This document shows positions 26,919-34,578 of a stretch of 64,000 nt of DNA, one piece after another. The notes under the pieces were generated by a model. It worked only from the letters and a program-made list of their open reading frames with translations, was not told the origin of the DNA and did not search any database. The first letter of the stretch is position 1. Each line of letters starts with the position of its first letter. Source of the DNA: Streptomyces sp. CB01201 (GTDB lineage: Bacteria > Actinomycetota > Actinomycetes > Streptomycetales > Streptomycetaceae); the NCBI RefSeq assembly GCF_002803085.1, contig NZ_NNBJ01000007.1, positions 1-64,000 of the forward strand. Reading direction: 5' to 3'. Made by a program: the position numbers and the translations under genes.

Positions 26919-27740
26919 GTGGCAACAGAACAGACAGCACCCCCACCGGCCCCTCCGGAGACACCGCCCGGCACCGGCGGCAAGGCCGACGCGGCCGTCG
27001 TCCGCGACGCACTGGGCGTCGGCGTCGCCGTAGGACTCTCCGGCTTCGCCTTCGGCGTGACCTCCGCCGGCTCGGGACTGAGCCTCCTCCAGACGTGCGC
27101 GCTCAGCCTCCTCGTCTTCACCGGCGCCTCCCAGTTCGCCCTCGTCGGCGCCCTCGCCGCCGGCGGCAACCCCCTCACCGCGGCCGCCGGCGCCTTCTTC
27201 CTCGGCACCCGCAACGCCTTCTACGGACTGCGCCTGTCCCAACTGCTCGCGCTCCCCAGGGCGTTGCGCCCCCTCGCCGCCCACTGGGTCATCGACGAGA
27301 CCACCGCCGTCACCCTCGCCCAGCCGACCCGGCGCGCCGCCCGCATCGGCTTCACCGTCACCGGCGCCACCCTCTACCTGCTGTGGAACCTGACCACGCT
27401 CGCCGGAGCCCTCGGCGCACGCGCCCTCGGCGACACCGGCGCCTGGGGACTCGACGCCGCAAGCCCCGCCGTCTTCCTCGCGCTCCTCGCCCCCATGCTC
27501 AAGACCACCACCGAGCGCGCCACCGCCGCCCTCGCCGTCGCCGTCGTCCTCGTCCTGCTGCCCGTACTGCCCGCCGGCGTCCCCGTCCTGGGCGCCGCCC
27601 TCGCAGCCCCCCTCGTGCTCTTCCTGAAGGGACGCGGCGACAACGCCCCCGCCCCCGCTCCGGGCCCCACCGCGGACGACATCACCCATCCGGGTCGAAC
27701 CGGCGAGCCCGGGAACTCCCCGAAGGGACAAGCACGTTGA
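26919..27740 (+). CDS. azlC: AzlC-family branched-chain amino acid exporter, large subunit
   Basis: A 273-residue membrane protein with the AzlC signature 'GFAFGVTSAGSGLSLLQTC' and 'SQFALVGALAAGGNPLTAA', followed by 'FFLGTRNAFYGLRLS'. About seven hydrophobic segments are seen. AzlC pairs with a small AzlD subunit, encoded next with a 4-nt overlap, to export amino acids such as leucine analogues. The C-terminal ~45 residues are a Pro/Gly-rich tail. GTG at 26919. Confidence 0.88.
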   Translation: MATEQTAPPPAPPETPPGTGGKADAAVVRDALGVGVAVGLSGFAFGVTSAGSGLSLLQTCALSLLVFTGASQFALVGALAAGGNPLTAAAGAFFLGTRNAFYGLRLSQLLALPRALRPLAAHWVIDETTAVTLAQPTRRAARIGFTVTGATLYLLWNLTTLAGALGARALGDTGAWGLDAASPAVFLALLAPMLKTTTERATAALAVAVVLVLLPVLPAGVPVLGAALAAPLVLFLKGRGDNAPAPAPGPTADDITHPGRTGEPGNSPKGQAR

Positions 27741-28045
27741 ACGTCTGGATCGCCATAGCCGCCACCGCCCTCGGCTGCTACCTCGCCAAGCTCCTCGGCC
27801 TGCTCGTCCCCGCCGGCGCCCTGGACCGCTCCCTGGTCAAACGGCTGGCAGCGCTCCTGCCGGTCGCCCTGCTCGCCGCCCTCACCGCGCAGCAGACCTT
27901 CAGCACCGGCCACCACGTACTGATCGACGCCCGGGCCGCCGGACTCGCCGCCGCGGCCGTCGCCCTGCTGCTGCGCGCCCCGTTCCTCGTGATCGTCGCG
28001 GCCGCCGTGCTCGCCACCGCTGGCGTACGGGCCCTGGGAGGCTGA
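27737..28045 (+). CDS. azlD: AzlD-family exporter subunit
   Basis: A 102-residue membrane protein with about four hydrophobic segments ('WIAIAATALGCYLAKLLG', 'LLPVALLAALTAQQTF', 'PFLVIVAAAVLATAGV'), matching AzlD. The TTG start overlaps the azlC stop (TTGA), with AAGGGA about 8 nt upstream, so the two are co-translated. The 3' end is part of an imperfect direct repeat (see 28032-28112). Confidence 0.87.
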   Translation: MNVWIAIAATALGCYLAKLLGLLVPAGALDRSLVKRLAALLPVALLAALTAQQTFSTGHHVLIDARAAGLAAAAVALLLRAPFLVIVAAAVLATAGVRALGG

Positions 28046-28112
28046 GCGGGCGCAACGGGCCCCGGACGACCGGGCGGGCACACGGCCCCTGGGCGGCTGA
28101 GCGGGCGCACGG
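28032..28112. repeat. Imperfect direct repeat at the azlD 3' end
   Basis: CCCTGGGAGGCTGAGCGGGC at 28032, spanning the azlD stop codon, recurs 55 nt later at 28087 with one substitution in those 20 bases, and the similarity continues for a few bases more. It looks like a local duplication of the gene end. Confidence 0.6.
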
Positions 28113-28235
28113 CCGCACGGGAGGCGCCACAGGCGGACCGGGGCCAGGGGACCGCCGACAGGACCGCCACGGCGCTCCCACCGCCCTCCCGCAGGACACC
28201 GGCCCGCGCCCGATGCTCCCGATCCCGGCCCCGCC

Positions 28236-29168
28236 TCACCCGATGGCGCGGCCATGGGCGCGCAGCGTACGCAGCGCCTCGATGGTCACCATCGGCCGGC
28301 ACTCCAGCTCCGTACCGGGCGCCCACGCCCGCCAACGGATCGGCCAGCCCCCGTCCGCGCGCTGCCCGCCCGCCAGATGGTCGAGCGAACGCCCCATCTC
28401 CTCGTCGGTGAACCAGCGCCGCGCCAGCGACCCGGGCTCCCGCGCGTAGTCGTACGGAAAGTGGTGCTCGCCCGGCGCGTACCCCTCCGCGACCGGATAC
28501 TCGGCGATCCGCGCCGGATCGAGCACCGCGAGCCCCTGCTCCCGCACGAGCCGGCCGAGCCGGTCGGCGGCCGCCTCCGCCCGGGAACGGTCCGGGGCGC
28601 CGTCCAGGAAGGCGACCGCCGCCTCCACCTCGTACGGATGCGAGGCCTCCAGCGCGTCGACCGCGGCCCAGCAGAAGTCGGTGGCCCGGAAGAGCCAGGC
28701 GTGCCACACCTGGTTGCGGTGCAGCAGCCCCACCACGGGACCGGTGGTCAGCAGCGCGCTCGGCGGATCGTCGACCACCGGCACGAACGGCGCCGCCGGA
28801 TAGCCGCGCTGCGAGGGGTGCAGCGCGGGCAGCGCCCCGTCCCGGGTGGACACCTCCGTCAGATAGCGGCACATCCGCTCCACCCGCTGCCCGCCCAGCC
28901 GGCCGACCGAGTCAAGGACCCGCAGCGCGTGCGCGGTGTGCAGGGGCTGACTGACCGGGCCGCGCAGATCGGGCTCCAGAGCGTGGCCGTAGCCGCCGTC
29001 GTCACCCTGATAGGCGGCGAGTGCCGCCTCGACGGCGTCGGCGTCCCCGCCGAGGAAGTGGTAGGCGAACCGGCGCTGTTCGAGCACCCTGGCCGTCAGC
29101 CAGACGAAGTGCTCGGCACGCGCCAGCGGGGAGTCGGGGGAGTGGGGGGATGCCCCGGAACCAGCCAT
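28236..29168 (-). CDS. Conserved hypothetical protein, alpha/alpha-toroid (prenyltransferase-like) fold
   Basis: A 310-residue soluble protein with repeats reminiscent of squalene-cyclase/prenyltransferase toroids: 'ALAAYQGDDGGYGHALEPDL', 'LHTAHALRVLDSVG' and 'LAGGQRADGGWPIRW'. The acidic and zinc-binding residues of working enzymes are not apparent, so the reaction is unknown. The Met at 29168 is favoured by TACCGT 7 nt upstream and absence of a ribosome site (leaderless type). The frame continues to a GTG at 29210. Divergent from the DUF3046 gene. Confidence 0.75.
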   Translation of the reverse strand: MAGSGASPHSPDSPLARAEHFVWLTARVLEQRRFAYHFLGGDADAVEAALAAYQGDDGGYGHALEPDLRGPVSQPLHTAHALRVLDSVGRLGGQRVERMCRYLTEVSTRDGALPALHPSQRGYPAAPFVPVVDDPPSALLTTGPVVGLLHRNQVWHAWLFRATDFCWAAVDALEASHPYEVEAAVAFLDGAPDRSRAEAAADRLGRLVREQGLAVLDPARIAEYPVAEGYAPGEHHFPYDYAREPGSLARRWFTDEEMGRSLDHLAGGQRADGGWPIRWRAWAPGTELECRPMVTIEALRTLRAHGRAIG

Positions 29169-29175
29169 GCTGGAG

Positions 29176-29181
29176 ACGGTA
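29176..29181 (-). promoter_or_regulatory. -10 hexamer for the leaderless toroid-like gene
   Basis: TACCGT on the - strand lies 7 nt before the ATG at 29168; no Shine-Dalgarno sequence is present. Confidence 0.5.
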
Positions 29182-29248
29182 GGGCCCCCAGCGCCGCGGA
29201 CAAGCCCCACGGCCGGGGCTGCACTCTCAGGGGCGCGATACTTGAGTC

Positions 29249-29443
29249 ATGCGGTTGACGATTTTCTGGGAGCGGATGGCCGACCACTTCGGCGCCGCCT
29301 ACGCGGACTCCTTCGCGCGTGACCATGTGATGACGGAACTGGGCGGGCGCACCGTGCACGAGGCGCTGGACGCGGGCTGGGAAGCGAAGGACGTCTGGCG
29401 TGCGGTCTGCGCGGCCATGGACGTACCCGCCGACCGACGCTGA
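29249..29443 (+). CDS. DUF3046 family protein
   Basis: A 64-residue protein whose 'MRLTIFWERM', 'FARDHVMTELGGRT' and 'GWEAKDVWRAVCAAM' agree with the actinobacterial DUF3046 family, commonly found a little upstream of recA as here. Function unknown. The ATG has GATACT 6 nt upstream and no ribosome site, suggesting a leaderless mRNA. Confidence 0.85.
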   Translation: MRLTIFWERMADHFGAAYADSFARDHVMTELGGRTVHEALDAGWEAKDVWRAVCAAMDVPADRR

Positions 29444-29659
29444 AAGCCACCCCGCGCCCCCGCGCGGCGCGGTCCGCCGCGACCGGACCCGCGCCGGCCG
29501 GCACGCACCCGGTCGACCGCCTTCGGGTGAACGACACGACCACGGCTGACATCCCGGCCCGCGCGGGCCGAACGGCCCGATACGCCGGGCCGGCCCGCGC
29601 TCCCCGGCCCGGCCGGCCGGTGGCGGCCCGCTGTCGGACCCATGGGCGAGACTTGCCCC

Positions 29660-31009
29660 GTGGCACCGACTGATGAGATCACCCCCGACGACCGCACGGC
29701 CGACCGCGAAACCGTCCCGGCGGGCGGCCGCGAAGCCGACGCCAAAACCCGCCGGCCTGCTGACGCCGGCGGCGGAACCGGCCTTACGGGCGACCGGCCG
29801 GCCAGCGGCGGAACCGGCCTTACGGGCGACCGGCCGGCCAGCGGCGGAACCGGCTCGGCGGACGGCCCGGCGGACGAGCCGCCCGCCGACGGGAAGCCAC
29901 CGGCGTACCCCCTCGGGGCGGGCGGCCCCGCCCGCATGCCCCGCTGGCTGCCGCGCGCCGTCGTCCTCGTCCTGGCCCTGTACGCCTGCTTCCAGCTGGG
30001 CAGCTGGGCCTTCCACCAGCTCATCGGCCTGCTGATCAACATCCTGATCGCGTTCTTCGTCGCGCTCGCCATGGAACCCGCCGTCGGCCGGATGGCGGCC
30101 CGCGGCATGCGCCGAGGACTCGCCACCTTCCTCGTCTTCCTCGCCCTGACGATCGCCACGGTCGGCTTCGTCGTGCTGCTCGGCTCGATGCTGGCGGGCC
30201 AGATCGTCGACATGGTCGAGCAGTTCCCCAAGTACCTCGACTCGGTGATCAACTGGGTCAACCACACCTTCCACACCGAGCTCTCCCGCGTCGAGGTGCA
30301 GGACAGCCTGCTCCACTCCGACTGGCTGCAGAAATACGTCCAGAACAGCGCGACCGGAGTGCTCGACGTCTCCGCGACCGTGCTCGGCGGCCTCTTCCGG
30401 CTGCTCACGATCTTCCTGTTCTCGTTCTACTTCGCCGCCGACGGGCCCCGGCTGCGCCGGACCATCTGCTCCGTACTGCCCCCCGCCCGCCAGGCCGAGG
30501 TGCTGCGGGCGTGGGAGATCGCGGTCGACAAGACCGGCGGCTACCTCTACTCGCGCGGCCTCATGGCGCTCGTCTCCGGCATCGCCCACTACATCCTGCT
30601 GGAGGTCCTGGGCGTCCCCTACGCCCCGGCGCTCGCGGTATGGGTGGGCCTGGTCTCGCAGTTCGTCCCCACCATCGGCACCTACCTGGCCGGCGCCCTG
30701 CCCATGCTGATCGCCTTCACGGTGAACCCCTGGTACGCGGTGTGGGTGCTCGGGTTCGTGGTGGTCTACCAGCAGTTCGAGAACTACATGCTCCAGCCCA
30801 AGCTCACCGCCAGGACCGTGGACATCCACCCCGCCGTCGCCTTCGGCTCGGTGATCGCGGGCACCGCCCTCATGGGCGCGGTCGGCGCCCTCATCGCCAT
30901 CCCCGCCGTCGCGACCCTCCAGGCCTTCCTCGGCGCCTACGTGAAGCGGTACGACGTCACGGACGACCCCCGCGTCCACGGCAGACACCAGGCCCGCGGC
31001 ATGTCCTGA
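29660..31009 (+). CDS. AI-2E (TqsA/PerM) family transporter-like membrane protein
   Basis: About 449 residues with an N-terminal ~90-residue hydrophilic, repeat-bearing tail and then roughly eight membrane segments. Family signatures include 'FFVALAMEPAVGRMAARGMRRGLAT', 'SQFVPTIGTYLAGALPMLIAF' and 'VVYQQFENYMLQPKL'. Despite the family name, substrates are mostly unknown; some members are Na+/H+ antiporters. Either an ATG at 29642 or the GTG at 29660 could be the start; I chose the GTG because GAGACT lies 6 nt upstream. Neither has a ribosome site. It ends 249 nt before recA. Confidence 0.85.
   Translation: MAPTDEITPDDRTADRETVPAGGREADAKTRRPADAGGGTGLTGDRPASGGTGLTGDRPASGGTGSADGPADEPPADGKPPAYPLGAGGPARMPRWLPRAVVLVLALYACFQLGSWAFHQLIGLLINILIAFFVALAMEPAVGRMAARGMRRGLATFLVFLALTIATVGFVVLLGSMLAGQIVDMVEQFPKYLDSVINWVNHTFHTELSRVEVQDSLLHSDWLQKYVQNSATGVLDVSATVLGGLFRLLTIFLFSFYFAADGPRLRRTICSVLPPARQAEVLRAWEIAVDKTGGYLYSRGLMALVSGIAHYILLEVLGVPYAPALAVWVGLVSQFVPTIGTYLAGALPMLIAFTVNPWYAVWVLGFVVVYQQFENYMLQPKLTARTVDIHPAVAFGSVIAGTALMGAVGALIAIPAVATLQAFLGAYVKRYDVTDDPRVHGRHQARGMS
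29771..29854 (+). repeat. 36-bp tandem repeat (2.3 copies) in the AI-2E-type gene
   Basis: Two identical 36-bp units (29771-29806, 29807-29842) and a 12-bp third encode GGTGLTGDRPAS repeats in the N-terminal tail. Identity at the DNA level suggests a recent duplication; length is a multiple of three, so the frame is kept. Confidence 0.9.
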
Positions 31010-31081
31010 GCGGGCGCGCAGTACGTCCGGCGAGGGCGCGCAGTGCGTCCGGAGCGGGGAGCTCCGCCCGGCGTGGTGCGC

Positions 31082-31110
31082 TTGACACCGAAATCGAACA
31101 TCCATTCTGA
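31082..31110 (+). promoter_or_regulatory. recA promoter with overlapping SOS (LexA) box
   Basis: A perfect -35 TTGACA (31082-31087) is followed by a -10-like region near 31105-31110. Between them GAAC-ATCC-ATTC (31096-31107) matches the gram-positive/actinobacterial LexA box GAAC-N4-GTTC with one mismatch. The transcript would have a ~150-nt leader before the recA ATG. Confidence 0.75.
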
Positions 31111-31258
31111 TGAGAGTCCGGCCCTGTGTTTGCAAGGGTTCCACCGCGTTTCCGGTGGAGTTATCCACAGGCTGGAAGGACGTCGGGGCCCATTGTCAGT
31201 GGCAGGGGTTAGCGTCTTTGACGTGAAGCGATCGACTCAAGCAAATCGGGTGGAACCC

Positions 31259-32410
31259 ATGGCAGGAACCGACCGCGAGAAGGCGCTGGACGCCGCGCTC
31301 GCACAGATTGAACGGCAATTCGGAAAGGGCGCGGTGATGCGCCTGGGCGAGCGGCCGAACGAGCCCATCGAGGTCATCCCCACCGGGTCGACCGCGCTCG
31401 ACGTCGCCCTCGGCGTCGGCGGCCTGCCGCGCGGCCGCGTGGTGGAGGTGTACGGCCCGGAATCCTCCGGCAAGACGACCCTGACCCTGCACGCCGTGGC
31501 CAACGCCCAGAAGGCCGGCGGCGCCGTGGCGTTCGTCGACGCCGAGCACGCCCTGGACCCCGAGTACGCCAAGAAGCTCGGCGTCGACATCGACAACCTG
31601 ATCCTGTCCCAGCCGGACAACGGCGAGCAGGCCCTGGAAATCGTCGACATGCTGGTCCGCTCCGGCGCCCTCGACCTCATCGTCATCGACTCCGTCGCCG
31701 CCCTCGTGCCGCGCGCCGAAATCGAAGGCGAAATGGGCGACTCGCACGTCGGCCTCCAGGCCCGACTGATGAGCCAGGCCCTGCGGAAGATCACCAGCGC
31801 GCTCAACCAGTCCAAGACCACCGCCATCTTCATCAACCAGCTCCGCGAGAAGATCGGCGTGATGTTCGGCTCCCCCGAAACCACCACCGGTGGCCGGGCC
31901 CTGAAGTTCTACGCCTCCGTACGCCTCGACATCCGCCGCATCGAAACGCTCAAGGACGGCACCGACGCGGTCGGCAACCGCACCCGCGTCAAGGTCGTCA
32001 AGAACAAGGTCGCGCCGCCCTTCAAGCAGGCCGAGTTCGACATCCTCTACGGCCAGGGCATCAGCCGCGAAGGCGGCCTGATCGACATGGGCGTCGAGCA
32101 CGGCTTCGTCCGCAAGGCCGGCGCCTGGTACACGTACGAGGGCGACCAGCTCGGCCAGGGCAAGGAGAACGCCCGCAACTTCCTCAAGGACAACCCCGAC
32201 CTCGCCAACGAGATCGAGCGGAAGATCAAGGAGAAGCTCGGCGTCGGCGTCCGGCCGGAAGAACCGGCCACCGACACCGCCAAGGACGGCAAGGACACCA
32301 AGGACGGCAAGGACGCCGCGGGCGAGACCGCCCCGGCAGCCGACGCCACCGCGGTGCCCGCCCCCGCCACCAAGGCCAAGACGGCCAAGGCCACCGCCGC
32401 CAAGAGCTAA
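31259..32410 (+). CDS. recA: Recombinase A
   Basis: The 383-residue strand-exchange ATPase has Walker A 'GPESSGKTT', Walker B 'LDLIVIDSVAALV', the L2 region 'EKIGVMFGSPETTTGGRALKFYAS' and 'GVEHGFVRKAGAWYTY'. The C-terminal ~60 residues are a Lys/Asp/Ala-rich tail with near-repeats ('KDGKDTKDGKDAAG') beyond the usual 350-residue core, as is typical of Streptomyces RecA. The ATG at 31259 was chosen; an open frame runs 72 codons upstream but contains the promoter. Followed by recX 2 nt later. Confidence 0.98.
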   Translation: MAGTDREKALDAALAQIERQFGKGAVMRLGERPNEPIEVIPTGSTALDVALGVGGLPRGRVVEVYGPESSGKTTLTLHAVANAQKAGGAVAFVDAEHALDPEYAKKLGVDIDNLILSQPDNGEQALEIVDMLVRSGALDLIVIDSVAALVPRAEIEGEMGDSHVGLQARLMSQALRKITSALNQSKTTAIFINQLREKIGVMFGSPETTTGGRALKFYASVRLDIRRIETLKDGTDAVGNRTRVKVVKNKVAPPFKQAEFDILYGQGISREGGLIDMGVEHGFVRKAGAWYTYEGDQLGQGKENARNFLKDNPDLANEIERKIKEKLGVGVRPEEPATDTAKDGKDTKDGKDAAGETAPAADATAVPAPATKAKTAKATAAKS

Positions 32411-32412
32411 CG

Positions 32413-33036
32413 GTGACCCGCAGGACCGAGTGGGCCGACCCCGAGGAGCCCAGCCCCCCAAGGGGCCGCTCCCGACGGGCCGGCCCCGGCGGAACGGCCG
32501 ACGCCACCCACACGGCCAAAGCCGACACACCGCCATCGCCACAAGACCCGGCCGAGCGGGCGCGAGCCATCTGCCTGCGCCTGCTCACCGGGACCCCCCG
32601 CACCCGCAAACAACTCGCCGACGCCCTCAAGAAGCGGGAGATCCCCGACGACGTAGCCGAAGAGGTCCTCACCCGCTTCGAAGAAGTCGGCCTGATCAAC
32701 GACGCCGCGTTCGCCGACGCCTGGGTGGAATCCCGCCACCACGGGCGCGGCCTCGCCCGCCGCGCCCTCGCCCGCGAACTGCGCACCAAGGGCGTCGACA
32801 CCACCGTCATCGACGAAGCCGTGGCCCAGCTCGACTCCGACCAGGAAGAGGACAGGGCCCGCGACCTGGTGGCGCGCAAACTCCGCTCCACCCGCGGCCT
32901 CGACCGCGACCGTCGCCTGCGCCGCCTCGCCGGAATGCTCGCCCGCAAGGGCTACCCCGAAGGCATGGCCCTCAGGGTGGTCCGCCAAGCCCTCCAAGAA
33001 GAGGGCGACGACGCGGACGACCTGTACGAGCCGTGA
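32413..33036 (+). CDS. recX: RecA regulatory protein RecX
   Basis: A 207-residue inhibitor of RecA filaments. The three-helix RecX repeats are visible: 'ICLRLLTGTPRTRKQLADALKKREIP', 'LINDAAFADAWVESRHHGRGLARRALARELRTKGVD' and 'RRLRRLAGMLARKGYPEGMALRVV'. A ~50-residue hydrophilic N-terminal extension precedes them. GTG lies 2 nt after the recA stop, so the two are one operon and translation is probably coupled. Confidence 0.95.
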   Translation: MTRRTEWADPEEPSPPRGRSRRAGPGGTADATHTAKADTPPSPQDPAERARAICLRLLTGTPRTRKQLADALKKREIPDDVAEEVLTRFEEVGLINDAAFADAWVESRHHGRGLARRALARELRTKGVDTTVIDEAVAQLDSDQEEDRARDLVARKLRSTRGLDRDRRLRRLAGMLARKGYPEGMALRVVRQALQEEGDDADDLYEP

Positions 33037-33077
33037 CCCGTACGCGCCCCGAGCCACACCGGCTCGACGCGTACGGG
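33037..33077 (+). terminator. Possible hairpin after recX
   Basis: A perfect 10-bp inverted repeat, CCCGTACGCG (33037-33046) and CGCGTACGGG (33068-33077), follows the recX stop directly, with a 21-nt loop and no T tract. Confidence 0.4.
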
Positions 33078-33248
33078 CCACGACCTCGGCAAGCCGCCCG
33101 CTGAGCCGGCCCCGGGTGAGCCGCCCACCGCCCTGACCCCCGGGCGCCCGGCCCGAGGCAAGCCCGCCCGCCGTCCCGGCCCCGACCACATGCCGGTTGC
33201 CGGCCACAGCCCTCCCGCGGACGGGAGGCAGCGGTCCCGGCCGCGCGG

Positions 33249-33662
33249 CTACCCGCCGCCCGACGGGGGAGCCAGCGGCAGGCCCGCCGCACGCCACGCC
33301 TGGAAACCGCCGATCAGATCCGTCGCCCGGTACAGCCCCAACTGCCGCAGCGACACCGCCGCGAGAGACGACGCATACCCCTCGTTGCAGACCACCACCA
33401 CCCGCAGATCGTGCCCCGTAGCCTCCGCCGCACGATGGCTGCCCTGCGGATCGAGCCGCCACTCCAGCTCATTGCGCTCCACGACCAGCGCCCCCGGAAT
33501 CAGCCCGTCCCTCTCCCGCAGCGCCGCATACCGGATGTCCACCAGCAGCGCCCCGCCGGCCGCCTCCGCGAACGCCTCCTGCGCCGTCACCCGGTCCAGG
33601 TCGGCCCTGACCCGCTCCAACAGATCGTCGATTCCCACCGGTTCCGTACGCCGCGCGCTCAA
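33249..33662 (-). CDS. Rhodanese-like sulfurtransferase
   Basis: A 137-residue single-domain rhodanese. The active-site loop is 'VVVCNEGYASS' (catalytic Cys, CxxGxxS form), and the family's 'LLVDIRYAALRERDGLIPGALVVERNELEWRLDP' and 'IGGFQAWRAAGLP' are present. It moves sulfane sulfur. The TTG start overlaps the stop of the upstream cysteine dioxygenase gene (TTGA), indicating translational coupling; a GTG 8 codons later is an alternative. Pairing with cysteine dioxygenase suggests joint handling of cysteine-derived sulfur. Confidence 0.87.
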   Translation of the reverse strand: MSARRTEPVGIDDLLERVRADLDRVTAQEAFAEAAGGALLVDIRYAALRERDGLIPGALVVERNELEWRLDPQGSHRAAEATGHDLRVVVVCNEGYASSLAAVSLRQLGLYRATDLIGGFQAWRAAGLPLAPPSGGG

Positions 33663-34258
33663 CTCCAGTCCTCCGGACGCTCGACCTGCTCGACCCGCAA
33701 CACCGCACCCGTACGGCTGTACCGCCGGATCAGCGGCAGCGGCGGAAAATAGGCATGCACCGAAATCGCATGCTCGGTCCGCGACTCGTTGCGCACCTCA
33801 TGCACATGATGCGGCCCGAACGCCCGGCCCCCGCCCGCCCCCAACTCCCGTGAACGGTCCACCCCTTCGGCCAGCTCCAACGTCTTCCACCCCTCGGTGG
33901 GCAACCGCGCCGCGAGCGAATCCTCACGCAGAGCACCGGCCGCCGTGGCGAACGCCCCATGGGAACCGCCATGATCGTGCCAGCCCGTCCCGGTACCCGG
34001 CGGCCAGCCGATCAGCCACGCCTCACTGCCACCCGGGCCATCGAGCCGAACCCACGTCCTGCCCTGCTCATCGAGGGGCAGCGAGGCGATCAGAGCGGCA
34101 TCCGCCGCGGTACGGCGGGCGAAGTCGAGCAACTCCGCCGCAGTCGGCGCGGAACCGGAAGGGGAACCGGCGGAGGAGTCAGAACCCGAATCGGGCGCCG
34201 CCACGGGGGAGGGGGCGGGCACGGACGTACGGACAGGGGTGTTGACGGAGAGCGACAC
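33659..34258 (-). CDS. Cysteine dioxygenase (bacterial type)
   Basis: A 199-residue cupin enzyme that oxidises cysteine to cysteine sulfinate. Iron-binding residues are visible in cupin motif 1 'GWHDHGGSHGAF' (HxH) and motif 2 'GPHHVHEV'. The 'WLIGWPPGTGTGWHDHG' context is typical of actinobacterial CDOs. The first ~35 residues are Ser/Pro/Ala-rich. GTG at 34258 has AGGACGG 6 nt upstream. A cysteine-rich leader peptide ends 90 nt before it, and a rhodanese is co-translated after it. Confidence 0.88.
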   Translation of the reverse strand: MSLSVNTPVRTSVPAPSPVAAPDSGSDSSAGSPSGSAPTAAELLDFARRTAADAALIASLPLDEQGRTWVRLDGPGGSEAWLIGWPPGTGTGWHDHGGSHGAFATAAGALREDSLAARLPTEGWKTLELAEGVDRSRELGAGGGRAFGPHHVHEVRNESRTEHAISVHAYFPPLPLIRRYSRTGAVLRVEQVERPEDWS

Positions 34259-34348
34259 GAAGGACCGTCCTGAGGAAGTTCGCGAATGCGCGCGTACGGC
34301 CGACGGCGCCAAGAGGGCGCGGCGGCACGGCGCGAAGGGAAAGGCGAA

Positions 34349-34435
34349 TCAGCAGGACGGACGACACACGCAGCCCGCATAGCGGACGAGGTCCATATGG
34401 ACCCTCCGCCACAGGCGCACATCGGTGTCGGTCAC
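34349..34435 (-). CDS. Cysteine-rich leader peptide upstream of cysteine dioxygenase
   Basis: A 28-codon reading frame ends 'YAGCVCRPSC', with three cysteines among its last seven residues. It resembles the short 'putative leader peptides' annotated before sulfur-metabolism genes in Streptomyces. The GTG start lies 7 nt after a consensus -10, so the mRNA would begin at the start codon. An internal ATG at 34396 with GGAGG 6 nt upstream could also initiate and would yield 15 residues. Ribosome stalling at the Cys codons when Cys-tRNA is scarce could control the downstream CDO-rhodanese pair (inference; cysteine-responsive attenuation is described in mycobacteria). Confidence 0.75.
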   Translation of the reverse strand: MTDTDVRLWRRVHMDLVRYAGCVCRPSC

Positions 34436-34442
34436 ATTTCGG

Positions 34443-34471
34443 AGTAGACCATGGACGCCTGCGCCGGTCAA
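34443..34471 (-). promoter_or_regulatory. Promoter of the leader peptide-CDO-rhodanese operon
   Basis: On the - strand: -35 TTGACC (34466-34471), a 17-nt spacer, -10 TCTACT (34443-34448), then 7 nt to the GTG of the leader peptide. This is a near-consensus vegetative promoter placed for a leaderless transcript. Confidence 0.75.
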
Positions 34472-34578
34472 TCAGTGTTCGGATGGCGGATGGCGGAGCC
34501 CGGACGTGGCTCATCGATGACCGTTCGCCGATGACAGCTCAGCGGCAACAGATCACCGATGACAACAATCGACAACTG

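Noticed and set aside
31043..31258. N-terminal extension of recA by 72 codons
   Set aside because: The stretch contains the promoter and SOS box and has no similarity to RecA.
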